Assembly: GCF_000425345.1 (NCBI RefSeq)
Contig: NZ_AUDG01000001.1
Coordinates: 169,573 to 233,572 of the forward strand
From: Rheinheimera baltica DSM 14885
GTDB lineage: Bacteria > Pseudomonadota > Gammaproteobacteria > Enterobacterales > Alteromonadaceae
Reading direction: 5' to 3'
DNA: 64,000 nt
Made by a program: the position numbers and the translations under genes. This document shows positions 36,366 to 45,172 of this stretch, one piece after another. The notes under the pieces are model-generated. The model was not told where the DNA came from, did not search any database, and saw nothing but the letters and a program-made list of their open reading frames with translations. Positions within the stretch are counted from its first letter, which is position 1, and every line of letters starts with the position of its first letter.

Positions 36366-39338
36366 ATGAAATCGCACACCTTTAAAAAGACTAGGCTGGC
36401 TACCAGTTTATCTTTGGTCCTTGGTATGGGCGCATCGATATCCGCCATGGCTCAGGAAGCCCCCGCACAAGCACAAAATTCAGAAATAGAAGTTATCTCC
36501 GTTACTGGTATTCGTGGCAGTTTAACGAAATCAATGGATGTTAAACGTGGCTCTAGCGGTATTGTCGACGCTATTTCAGCCGAAGACATCGGTAAATTCC
36601 CCGACACCAACCTGGCAGAATCACTGCAGCGTATCAGTGGCGTGTCAATTGACCGCGTCAACGGCGAAGGTAGTAAAGTGTCGGTACGTGGTTTTGGCGC
36701 CGATTATAACCTGGTCACGCTAAATGGCCGTCAGATGCCCGTAACCACTGGCTCTCGCTCATTCGATTTTGCCAACATCGCCTCAGATTTAATCAGCGGT
36801 GTTGAAGTGCATAAAACTAGTTTCGCGGCGGACCCTACAGGTGGTATCGGGTCTACTATCAATGTGCAAACTTTGCGTCCACTGTCCTATGGCAACACCA
36901 AAGCAATTATCAACGTTGCTGCAGTAAGCGACTCCTCAACCGAGGAAGGCTCGTCAGTGACACCTGAATTATCGGGTATATATTCAACCACGTTCGATAA
37001 TAACAAATTCGGTGTACTGGTTTCCGCCAGCTACCAGGAGCGTGATAGCGGTAGCCAACAAGCTAACGTCGGTACGGGCTGGCGCAGCTTTCCGGGCATA
37101 ACAGATAACGATTGGTCAGGTGGCAACGCCGACTGGGGTGGCGTACCACAGGATAATCAGGTTAACCGCCCAGGCCCTGGTGATGTTTACTCTGTGCCGC
37201 AAACCACCATTTACAAATTCGAAGAACAGCAGCGCACCCGCACCAATGGCCAGTTAGTGTTGCAATATGCACCTACTGATGCCGTAAAAGCGACGCTGGA
37301 TTACACTTACATGCGCAACGATATCGATACCCAGTACAACGATGTGTCGGCATGGTTTACCTTTGCGCCATCGCAAAACGTTTGGACAGATGGCCCGGTA
37401 TCATCACCACTTATATACTCAGAAACGTATGACACCCCAGCCGATCTTTCAATGGCTGCTGGCGACTACGGTGTGCGTAATGAAAGCGGCTCACTTGGCT
37501 TTAATATCGAGTGGCAAGCCAGTAACGCACTAAAACTTACCTTTGATGCGCATAATTCAACTGCTGAATACAAACCCAACCATGAATTTGGGTCAAATAA
37601 CACCTTAAGTACGGCGGCTTTTATCCGGACTAGTGCGGCAACAGACTTTAGCAAAGATTTACCTTTGCTGGCAGTAGGTGGCGGCAACAGCGTACAGCCA
37701 TCCGATATGGTTGTTACCGGCAGCGTGTTTGGTAGCGCAACCAATAAGTCTGATATTGATCAGTATCAGCTAACCGGCGAATATGTGTTTGAAGAAAAGG
37801 GCAGTATCGACTTTGGTATTGCTTTAAACAACGTCGATAACCACTCTAAATCAGTGAACGTACAGCGTAACGATTGGGGCGGTGTTGGTCAGGCTGGCGA
37901 CTTTGACGAGTCATTCTTTCCGGCGGACACCATCCACGATAAATTCACTGCCAGCAAAGGTGATTTTTCTTTAGCATCAGGCCAAACGTTTGAGGTACTT
38001 AACCGCATTTTCATGTGGGATTTTGCCAAACTCCGCGATCGTGCTGAAGAGCTATATACCCCAGCAGGTTACGTCGGTGCCGGTGATTGCGGTACTGATT
38101 TCTGTCCTTCTACTGACTATGCCAGTGACGTAGATCGCTACACCGAAGAAGAATCGCAATCATTGTTCGTGCAATACAACTATGAATCAGACTTTAACGG
38201 CCGTCAGTATGATTTTCATATTGGTGTACGCTACGAAAAAACAGATGTTACCTCAACTTCAGCTGTAGCCAGCTATGATGGTGCCAACTGGATTGCCGAA
38301 ACTGAAATTGAACTGCAGGCGACCGGCATACGCGAATTCCAAACACAGAAAGGCAGCTACGACTACTTCTTGCCCAGCATTAACTTTAATATTGAAGTGA
38401 TTGACGATGTTATGCTGCGTGCAGCTTATAGCGAAACTATTGGCCGGCCAGATTATGTTGCTATTCAAGGCGGTACTGTTGTTAATACACTGGCAAATCG
38501 TGGTGGTGGTGGTGGTTCTTCGGGTAACCCAAGCCTGTTACCACTGGAATCAAAAAACATCGATTTCTCAGCAGAATGGTACTACGCACCATCAAGTTAT
38601 GCGTCTATTGGTTACTTCCGCAAAGACACGTCAAACTTTATTAGCAACACGGTGGTTGAGTCGACTATTTACAATATTCCTAACCCGGTAAATGGTCAGA
38701 AATATGCCGAAGCTATTGCCGCAGTAGGTTCAGATGCACTGGCCATTCGCAACTACATCTTCGCTAACTACCCTAATGCCCCAGGCGTAGATGTTGCTAA
38801 TGGCGTAATCAGTGGTGTCGCAGGTGAAGACAACGATTTGGTGTTTAAAATAAACACGCCATCTAACAGCGACGTGTCTGAAGTTATCGATGGCTGGGAA
38901 TTTGCGATACAGCATGTGTTCGGCGAATCGGGCGTGGGAGTCTTAGCAAACTACACACTGGTTAACAGCGAAAATGAATACAACAACTTTATTCTGGCCG
39001 ATCAACCGGCAATCCTGGGTATTAGTGATACTGCCAACGCCGTATTGTTCTATGAAAAAGATGGCTTCCAGGCCCGTATCGCTTATAACTGGCGCGACGA
39101 GTTCTTAAGTTCTCGCGGGCAGGATACCGGCGCCAACCCACAATACACTGAAGCCTACTCACAAATTGATGTGTCAGCCAGTTATGACCTCCCCATGGTT
39201 GAAGGACTAAGTGTGTATGTTGAAGCGCTGAATATTACCGATGAATACAAACGCGTGCATGGCCGCGCTAAAGAACAGGTGTTAAGCCTGGTTGAGGCCG
39301 GTCCACGTTACAGCATTGGTGCACGTTATACCTTCTAA
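36366..39338 (+). CDS. TonB-dependent receptor (TonB-Xanth-Caul class), probable glucan-oligosaccharide importer
   Basis: The frame is open from 36291; ATG 36366 starts a standard signal peptide (ends SAMAQ), giving 990 residues. Plug domain: VISVTGIRGSLTKSMDVKR, AEDIGKFPDTNLAESLQRI, VRGFGADYNLVTLNGRQMP. The C-terminal barrel ends in aromatic ARYTF as required for outer-membrane assembly. Receptors of this class take up oligosaccharides with TonB energy. An in-frame (GGT)5 run makes a glycine-rich loop (RGGGGGSSGNP) where the second receptor has SGSRGNP. It heads the unit that includes the halogenase cassette and has operators A and B before it. Confidence 0.92.
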   Translation: MKSHTFKKTRLATSLSLVLGMGASISAMAQEAPAQAQNSEIEVISVTGIRGSLTKSMDVKRGSSGIVDAISAEDIGKFPDTNLAESLQRISGVSIDRVNGEGSKVSVRGFGADYNLVTLNGRQMPVTTGSRSFDFANIASDLISGVEVHKTSFAADPTGGIGSTINVQTLRPLSYGNTKAIINVAAVSDSSTEEGSSVTPELSGIYSTTFDNNKFGVLVSASYQERDSGSQQANVGTGWRSFPGITDNDWSGGNADWGGVPQDNQVNRPGPGDVYSVPQTTIYKFEEQQRTRTNGQLVLQYAPTDAVKATLDYTYMRNDIDTQYNDVSAWFTFAPSQNVWTDGPVSSPLIYSETYDTPADLSMAAGDYGVRNESGSLGFNIEWQASNALKLTFDAHNSTAEYKPNHEFGSNNTLSTAAFIRTSAATDFSKDLPLLAVGGGNSVQPSDMVVTGSVFGSATNKSDIDQYQLTGEYVFEEKGSIDFGIALNNVDNHSKSVNVQRNDWGGVGQAGDFDESFFPADTIHDKFTASKGDFSLASGQTFEVLNRIFMWDFAKLRDRAEELYTPAGYVGAGDCGTDFCPSTDYASDVDRYTEEESQSLFVQYNYESDFNGRQYDFHIGVRYEKTDVTSTSAVASYDGANWIAETEIELQATGIREFQTQKGSYDYFLPSINFNIEVIDDVMLRAAYSETIGRPDYVAIQGGTVVNTLANRGGGGGSSGNPSLLPLESKNIDFSAEWYYAPSSYASIGYFRKDTSNFISNTVVESTIYNIPNPVNGQKYAEAIAAVGSDALAIRNYIFANYPNAPGVDVANGVISGVAGEDNDLVFKINTPSNSDVSEVIDGWEFAIQHVFGESGVGVLANYTLVNSENEYNNFILADQPAILGISDTANAVLFYEKDGFQARIAYNWRDEFLSSRGQDTGANPQYTEAYSQIDVSASYDLPMVEGLSVYVEALNITDEYKRVHGRAKEQVLSLVEAGPRYSIGARYTF

Positions 39339-39357
39339 CCCCTGACCAATATCTAGC

Positions 39358-39385
39358 AAGGCCATAGCAATATGGCCTTTTATTT
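39358..39385 (+). terminator. Terminator after the first TonB receptor gene
   Basis: Stem AAGGCCATA / TATGGCCTT (9 bp, perfect) with loop GCAA, then TTATTT. It lies 19 bases after the stop, so the downstream cassette may depend on read-through or on its own promoter. Confidence 0.8.
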
Positions 39386-39482
39386 ACTAACAACTTCAAT
39401 GCAGCTTATAGATGCGTTATCTTGAAGATACTCTGCAAATACAGCCAGACCTATACAGGTCGCTATAGCGGTAAATAGCCAG

Positions 39483-41048
39483 ATGGAACAACAGATTAAG
39501 AGTATTGTGATTGTCGGTGGTGGCACTGCAGGTTGGTTAACTGCAGCGATACTGGCTGCCGATCATAATGTTGATCAAGGCCAACTTTTATCACCTACGG
39601 CCCTTAACATTACTTTAGTTGAGTCACCTGATGTCGCTACCATCGGCGTTGGCGAGGGGACTTGGCCGTCAATGCGCCATACCTTGCAACACATTGGTAT
39701 CAGCGAAACCGAATTTATCAACAGCTGTGACGCAAGCTTTAAGCAAGGATCGCAGTTTAATAACTGGTGCACTAACAGCGCTGACACTTACCTTCATCCA
39801 TTTAGCCTACCGGTGGGTATTCCGGATTTTAATATTTGCCCATACTGGTTGCCTTTTTTACAGCAGGTCAGCTTTGCTGATGCCGTTAATGCTCAAGCTC
39901 GGCTTAGCTTAGCAGGGCTCGCACCCAAACAAATATCCACAGCTGAATACAGCTTTATCAATAATTACGGTTACCATTTAGACGCAGGTAAGTTTAGCAA
40001 CCTGCTGCAGCAACATGCCACCTCCAAGCTCGGCGTGCAGCATGTTAAGGCGCATATCGCGCAGATCCGCAATACCGTAACGGGCAATATTGACGCCATT
40101 ATCACAACAGATGGCCGCGCACTGCATGCTGACCTGTTTATTGACTGCAGCGGCGCGGCTTCAATGCTGCTGGGTCAGCACTTAGCCGTGCCATTTATTC
40201 AACAAAAGCAGGTACTGTTTAACGACTCTGCCCTGGCCGTGCAGCTACCTTACCCACAAGCGGATGCAGCAATAGCTTCCTGCACACAGTCAACCGCACA
40301 GCCAAACGGCTGGGTGTGGGACATTGGCCTGCAATCGCGCCGCGGTGTTGGCCACGTATACTCGTCTGCCCATTGCAGTGATGATCAAGCCGAGCAGCAA
40401 CTGCGCCATTACCTGCAGCAATCTGGTGCTGAAAACACAGAGCTGCTGACGCTGCGAAAGCTCAGTTTTAACCCGGGCCATTATGCGCGCTGCTGGCAGA
40501 AAAACTGTGTTGCCATTGGCATGGCCGCGGGGTTTATCGAACCGCTTGAAGCCTCGGCTTTGGCGCTGGTAGAGTGGAGTGCTAAATATGTTTCAGCACA
40601 GCTTCCGCTGCCTAACTCGCTGCTCAGCATTGCGGCTGATCGGATGAACCAAGCCTTTAACCAGCACTGGCAGCAAATTATTGAATTTTTAAAATTACAC
40701 TATGTACTGAGTAAACGCCGTGATCACGACTACTGGCATGATCATCGAGAATCGTCCTCTATACCCCCAAGGCTGCAGCATTTGTTACAATTTTGGCAGC
40801 ATAAAGTGCCGTCAAACCAAGATATTACGCACAGTGACGTGCTATTTCCGGCCGCCAGTTATCAGTACATCTTGTATGGTATGGGTTTTGAGACTCAGCA
40901 ATCTGCGCCGTTAAAACCATCGCAGCAAAAAAAGGCCCAGGCCTTATTTGAAGAAAACATAAAACGTGTCCAGCAGTTGGCCGCTGCGCTGCCCCCTAAC
41001 CGGCAGTTGTTAGACAAAATTCGCCAATATGGCTTACCACCCATTTAA
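39483..41048 (+). CDS. Flavin-dependent halogenase-like protein, first copy
   Basis: 521 residues of the tryptophan-halogenase family. FAD motif GGGTAGW is at 12-18 and GVGEGTWP near 55-62. The lysine that forms or guides hypohalous acid is K87 in ASFKQGSQFNNW, equivalent to PrnA K79. The second family motif WxWxIP appears as WVWDIGL, with Gly in place of Pro. The protein diverges from the second copy (42896-44386), so their substrates probably differ. Such enzymes need reduced FAD from a separate reductase, and none is encoded nearby. Stand-alone relatives near TonB receptors act on indole-like compounds in vitro, but their natural substrates are unknown. Confidence 0.85.
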   Translation: MEQQIKSIVIVGGGTAGWLTAAILAADHNVDQGQLLSPTALNITLVESPDVATIGVGEGTWPSMRHTLQHIGISETEFINSCDASFKQGSQFNNWCTNSADTYLHPFSLPVGIPDFNICPYWLPFLQQVSFADAVNAQARLSLAGLAPKQISTAEYSFINNYGYHLDAGKFSNLLQQHATSKLGVQHVKAHIAQIRNTVTGNIDAIITTDGRALHADLFIDCSGAASMLLGQHLAVPFIQQKQVLFNDSALAVQLPYPQADAAIASCTQSTAQPNGWVWDIGLQSRRGVGHVYSSAHCSDDQAEQQLRHYLQQSGAENTELLTLRKLSFNPGHYARCWQKNCVAIGMAAGFIEPLEASALALVEWSAKYVSAQLPLPNSLLSIAADRMNQAFNQHWQQIIEFLKLHYVLSKRRDHDYWHDHRESSSIPPRLQHLLQFWQHKVPSNQDITHSDVLFPAASYQYILYGMGFETQQSAPLKPSQQKKAQALFEENIKRVQQLAAALPPNRQLLDKIRQYGLPPI

Positions 41049-41088
41049 CGATAATAATAATAGCTCACGTATTCAACAGGATAAGACG

Positions 41089-41826
41089 ATGACCAAGCAT
41101 GTATTACTAAACAGCATAGAGCATCTGGATTTAAAAGTTATCACCGAGCGCGGTGCTGAATTTGGCGACAATGTTTGGTTTACGCCAACCTTTCCACTCG
41201 AGTTTCGCAGCGTTCAGGCGCATTACCCCATTTTCTTTCATAAAGATGCATCTACCGGGCAATTTTTCTCGGTCGCCGTATTTGGCTTTTCGCACCAGGA
41301 AAACCTGTTTTTACATGATGACAACTGGCGGGGCTACTATGTACCACTAACACTGCGGCGCCAGCCGTTTTTAATTGGCAAGCAAGTGGTACGCGAAGAC
41401 GGTGCAGAACAAACGCAAACGGTTATTCACCTCGATATAGACAGCCCTCGCGTCAGCAAAGAGCAAGGCGAAGCGTTATTTCTTCCTTTGGGCGGCGGCA
41501 GCCCGTACTTAGATGAAGTATCCAATATGCTAAAAACCATTCATTTGGGCCTGCAAGATAACGCTGCCTTTGTCGCTTTGCTGTTGGAGCACAAACTGCT
41601 GGAATCTTTTACCTTAGATATTCAGCTGGACGATGGCAGCAAGCACCAGATGATAGGTTTTTATACCATCAATGAAGACTCCCTCGCAGCCTTATCTACC
41701 GAAGTACTGGGCCAGCTGCATGCCAAAGGTTATCTGCAGGCCATTTATATGCTGATTGCCTCGCAAGCCAATGTCCGCAGTCTGCTTAAGCTGAAAAACC
41801 AGCTTAACGCCACCGCTGCTTGCTGA
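41089..41826 (+). CDS. SapC family protein
   Basis: ATG 41089 (MTKHVLLNSIEHLDLKVITE) follows CAGGATAAG and gives 245 residues; the frame is open 60 bases earlier. Family landmarks: VWFTPTFPLEF, HYPIFFHKDA, NLFLHDDNWRGYYVPLTLRR and RQPFLIG. There is no signal peptide or membrane span, so the product is cytoplasmic despite the name (surface-array protein C in Campylobacter). Function unknown. It sits between halogenase genes with 40- and 7-base gaps, a conserved pairing near TonB receptors in several bacteria. Confidence 0.85.
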   Translation: MTKHVLLNSIEHLDLKVITERGAEFGDNVWFTPTFPLEFRSVQAHYPIFFHKDASTGQFFSVAVFGFSHQENLFLHDDNWRGYYVPLTLRRQPFLIGKQVVREDGAEQTQTVIHLDIDSPRVSKEQGEALFLPLGGGSPYLDEVSNMLKTIHLGLQDNAAFVALLLEHKLLESFTLDIQLDDGSKHQMIGFYTINEDSLAALSTEVLGQLHAKGYLQAIYMLIASQANVRSLLKLKNQLNATAAC

Positions 41827-41833
41827 GATAAAC

Positions 41834-42850
41834 ATGATGACGGCCAGCCTCACCTCCATTGAAACGCTACCCGCTTGCGACAATGCCAGCCTGCAGCAGA
41901 TCATTGCAGGGGCAACTGCACCATTAGTGTTTAAACAGCAATGCAAAAACTGGCCGCTGGTGCAGGCGGGGTTAAACAGTGCCACTGCTGCGGCAGACTA
42001 TTTGCGCCAGTTCTATCAGGGCGAGCCGGTAACCGCCTGCTTACTGCCTGCCGAACAGCATGGGCGGATTTTTTACAACGATGACTGCAGCGGGTTTAAC
42101 TTTCAGGGTGGAAAAATTGATTTCAACCAATTTATTGACCGTTTACTGACGCAGCCAGAAGACGACAACAGCACCTTATATATGGGGTCTACTGAGATAA
42201 ACCGCTGGTTTAACGGTTTAGCGGCTGATAACAGCATTAGCCTATCGAACGTTAATCCTTTGACCAGCGTGTGGATTGGCAATCAATCACGTATCGCAGC
42301 GCACTTCGATTTCCCGCACAACCTGGCTTGTAATGTCGTGGGAACCCGAACATTTACCCTGTTTCCACCGGATCAAATTGGCAACCTGTACCCCGGTCCT
42401 ATGGAGTTTGCGCCTGGCGGACAGGACATTAGCATGGTCGATTTTGAGCAACCGGATTTTCAGCAATTTCCTCTTTTTTCTCATGCACTTGAAGCAGCAC
42501 AAAGTGTTACTTTGCAGCCGGGCGATATGTTATTTATCCCCAGTATGTGGTGGCATCATGTTAAAGCGCATACACCGTTTAATGTGCTTATAAGCCATTG
42601 GTGGCGCGACACGCCAGCGTATCTTGGTAGGCCCAACAACGCCTTATTGCTGAGCATACTTAGTTTACGCAGTTTACCCAAAGCGCAGCGCCAGGCCTGG
42701 AAAGCCATTTTTGAGCATTATATTTTCGACCACGACGACATATCACAGCAGCATATTCCGGAGCAAGCGCAAGGAATGCTAAGCAAACCACTTAGTGAGT
42801 TGCAAGCGCGCCAGCTACGCGCCGATTTACTCAATAAACTTAAGCGTTGA
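41834..42850 (+). CDS. Cupin/JmjC-like Fe(II)/2-oxoglutarate dioxygenase
   Basis: 338 residues of the cupin_8 type. Metal ligands are H157 and D159 in IAAHFDFPHNLAC and H241 or H242 in MWWHHVKA; RTFTLFPPDQIGNLYPGP is the typical strand and loop between them. Relatives hydroxylate Asp, Asn, Arg or Lys side chains of proteins, or tRNA bases. Here a peptide or protein substrate shared with the halogenases is conceivable but unproved. ATG 41834 and ATG 41837 are both possible starts. It lies 7 bases after sapC and 6-45 bases before the second halogenase. Confidence 0.83.
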   Translation: MMTASLTSIETLPACDNASLQQIIAGATAPLVFKQQCKNWPLVQAGLNSATAAADYLRQFYQGEPVTACLLPAEQHGRIFYNDDCSGFNFQGGKIDFNQFIDRLLTQPEDDNSTLYMGSTEINRWFNGLAADNSISLSNVNPLTSVWIGNQSRIAAHFDFPHNLACNVVGTRTFTLFPPDQIGNLYPGPMEFAPGGQDISMVDFEQPDFQQFPLFSHALEAAQSVTLQPGDMLFIPSMWWHHVKAHTPFNVLISHWWRDTPAYLGRPNNALLLSILSLRSLPKAQRQAWKAIFEHYIFDHDDISQQHIPEQAQGMLSKPLSELQARQLRADLLNKLKR

Positions 42851-42895
42851 GCCATAATGACAACTAAAAATGCCGACGTAGCCATGGAGACCTGT

Positions 42896-44386
42896 ATGAA
42901 CAACGCACAACGCATAAAAAAAGTGGTGATTGCCGGCGGTGGCACCGCAGGCTGGATGGCAGGTGCCGCCATTGCCAAAATGCTGCAAAAAAATGTTGAG
43001 GTGGTACTGGTGGAATCTGACGATATTGGTACTGTAGGCGTAGGCGAAGCTACTATCCCTACCTTACATATCTTTCATCGTTTACTTGGCTTAAAAGAAG
43101 CTGAAGTTATGGCCGCGACCAATGCCACCTTCAAACTGGGTATTTCGTTTGAAAACTGGCATGACATCAACAAAAACTACCTGCACTCCTTTGGTTACTT
43201 AGGCAAAGATTGCTGGGCGTGTGGTTTTCAGCATTTTTGGCTTAAAGGCCGTCAGCGTGGTATCGCCGAAGATATAGGTGCTTACTGCACAGAACACTTA
43301 GCTGCACGTGAAGGCCGTTTTGCGGTGTTGCCTAATCAGGATCTTAACCATGCCTACCATTTGGATGCGTCACTCTATGCGAAATACCTGCGCCAGCTGG
43401 CAGAGCAGCATGGTTTAACACGCATTGAAGGTAAAATTGCTACCGTAAAACAACATGCAAATGGTGATATTGCTGGCCTAACTCTACAAAGCGGCGAGGA
43501 AATAGATGGCGATCTGTTTATTGATTGCACCGGCTTTAAAGCATTGTTAATAGAGCAAACCCTTAACACCGGGTTTGAAGACTGGAGTCACTGGCTACCT
43601 TGTGACAGCGCCGTCGCCGTACAAACTAAAAGCATTGCGCCGCCCATTGCTTATACCCGCTCGATAGCACGGGAGGCAGGCTGGCAATGGCGCATACCGC
43701 TGCAAAGCCGGGTGGGTAATGGTTTAGTGTATTGCAGCAAATACCTTAGCGATGATGCGGCAATTAAATGTATTACTGACAATGTTGAAGGGGAGATGTT
43801 AACCCAACCCAGACTGATCAAATTCCGCACTGGAACCCGACGTAAGCACTGGCATAAAAACTGTGTTGCCATCGGGCTGTCCGCGGGCTTTTTGGAGCCG
43901 CTGGAATCAACCAGTATTCACCTTATTCAGCGCAGTATTATTCGTTTGCTGCAAATGTTTCCGGCGCAGGGCATCCAATCTGCTGATGTTGATGAGTTTA
44001 ACCATCAGACTGAAGTTGAATTGCTCAACATCCGTGACTTTATTATCCTGCACTACAAAGTAACTGAGCGCAGCGATACGCCGTTCTGGCGTTATTGCCG
44101 TGATATGGACGTGCCAGAGTCATTGGCGCATCGCATCGCCTTGTTTAAACAAAGTGGCAAGGTATACAAGTTTGCGCAGGAGCTGTTCGGCGAAAGCTCG
44201 TGGATCCAGGTGATGTTGGGGCAAGGCCTGAAACCGGAGCAATATCATCCTATTGTCGACGCCATGTCCGACAGCGAGCTGGAAAGCTTTTTGCAACAAA
44301 TTCAAGCTAATGTGCAGCGTAGTGTGGCGAAATACCCGCTACATAACGACTTTATTCAGCACTACTGTAAAGCCACGGCGATATAA
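42896..44386 (+). CDS. Flavin-dependent halogenase, second copy, with intact family motifs
   Basis: Three in-frame ATGs (42857, 42884, 42896); GGAG at 7 bases favours 42896 (MNNAQRIKKVVIAGGGTAGW), 496 residues. FAD motif GGGTAGW is at 14-20, GVGEATIP near 48-55, catalytic K80 in ATFKLGISFENW, and the flavin-monooxygenase-blocking motif WQWRIP is intact. Residues FLEPLESTSIHLIQ and RDFIILHYK are standard for the family. It should halogenate an aromatic ring, probably indole-type, using FADH2, O2 and halide. The substrate is unknown. Part of the five-gene cassette. Confidence 0.9.
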   Translation: MNNAQRIKKVVIAGGGTAGWMAGAAIAKMLQKNVEVVLVESDDIGTVGVGEATIPTLHIFHRLLGLKEAEVMAATNATFKLGISFENWHDINKNYLHSFGYLGKDCWACGFQHFWLKGRQRGIAEDIGAYCTEHLAAREGRFAVLPNQDLNHAYHLDASLYAKYLRQLAEQHGLTRIEGKIATVKQHANGDIAGLTLQSGEEIDGDLFIDCTGFKALLIEQTLNTGFEDWSHWLPCDSAVAVQTKSIAPPIAYTRSIAREAGWQWRIPLQSRVGNGLVYCSKYLSDDAAIKCITDNVEGEMLTQPRLIKFRTGTRRKHWHKNCVAIGLSAGFLEPLESTSIHLIQRSIIRLLQMFPAQGIQSADVDEFNHQTEVELLNIRDFIILHYKVTERSDTPFWRYCRDMDVPESLAHRIALFKQSGKVYKFAQELFGESSWIQVMLGQGLKPEQYHPIVDAMSDSELESFLQQIQANVQRSVAKYPLHNDFIQHYCKATAI

Positions 44387-44388
44387 CT

Positions 44389-45099
44389 ATGCCGCAATTT
44401 GATTTTGGCATAAATAAAGCGTTGCAACCCGAGATAGTGTATCTGGGGCATGAGGGCACGCCGTTAATCATTATTGATGATTTCGCTACCGACATTGATG
44501 TGCTTAAACATACTGCACAGCAAAGCAACTTTCAGCCTGATGTAAATGCCTATTATCCGGGCCTTAAAGCACCGCTACCGAAAGACTATGTTGGTGCTAC
44601 GCTAAGCACACTTTATCCGCTTATTTACGATATTTATCAGGTGCCGACACAACTAAGGCTAAAACCGCAAAACCTGTTTTTTGCGCTGATTAACCAAACC
44701 GAAGACACTCTAAAACCGCTGCAATGTATGCCGCATTTTGATACATCAAGCGGCTATTACTTTGCTTTTTTACACTATTTAAACTCACAGCCACATGGCA
44801 GCACCGGTTTTTTTCGCCACATCCCCACCGGGTACGAGCGTATCAGCGATAACCGCCGTGAACATTATTTTAACTGTGCTCAACAGTTTATTGATGACCA
44901 CGGCAGTCCTAAACAACAGTATTTTGTCAAAAGTGATGCCCATTTCGAACTTTACTATCAGGTACCTTATAAAGCCAACCGGCTAATTATCTATCCCGGC
45001 AACCTGCTACATTCCACCATTGTTGATACAACGACCGACATCGACAGTTCAGCCGTCAGTGGTCGACTGACAGCAAATCTGTTTACAAGCTTTATATAA
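44389..45099 (+). CDS. DUF6445 family protein with 2OG-dioxygenase-like motif
   Basis: 236 residues starting 3 bases after the halogenase stop. It fits DUF6445, seen beside halogenase/SapC genes. The sequence shows MPHFDTS (H116, D118), GSTGFFRH, and YPGNLLHSTIV (H208) with R226 later, the HxD...H...R layout of prolyl-hydroxylase-type Fe(II)/2-oxoglutarate enzymes, so a second oxygenase in the cassette is likely. No signal peptide. A cytoplasmic modification of some cell component is inferred. Confidence 0.7.
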   Translation: MPQFDFGINKALQPEIVYLGHEGTPLIIIDDFATDIDVLKHTAQQSNFQPDVNAYYPGLKAPLPKDYVGATLSTLYPLIYDIYQVPTQLRLKPQNLFFALINQTEDTLKPLQCMPHFDTSSGYYFAFLHYLNSQPHGSTGFFRHIPTGYERISDNRREHYFNCAQQFIDDHGSPKQQYFVKSDAHFELYYQVPYKANRLIIYPGNLLHSTIVDTTTDIDSSAVSGRLTANLFTSFI

Positions 45100-45115
45100 A
45101 CCAGGTGAGCATTAA

Positions 45116-45172
45116 ATGAAACTTACGTTACGCCTATTTAGCAGACACAAAATGAAAGCGATTACATTATGA
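45116..45172 (+). CDS. 18-residue leader ORF overlapping the GH1 start
   Basis: ATG 45116 follows AGGTGAGCATTAA, a much better ribosome site than that of the GH1 gene. It reads MKLTLRLFSRHKMKAITL and stops at TGA 45170-45172, sharing ATGA with the GH1 start codon. This points to translational coupling. The LacI-type operator C lies inside this short ORF. Confidence 0.4.
   Translation: MKLTLRLFSRHKMKAITL
45153..45166. promoter_or_regulatory. LacI-type operator before GH1 (site C)
   Basis: TGAAAGCGATTACA differs at one base from sites B and D. It ends two bases before the GH1 start codon and may act as an internal roadblock or on a local promoter. Confidence 0.6.
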
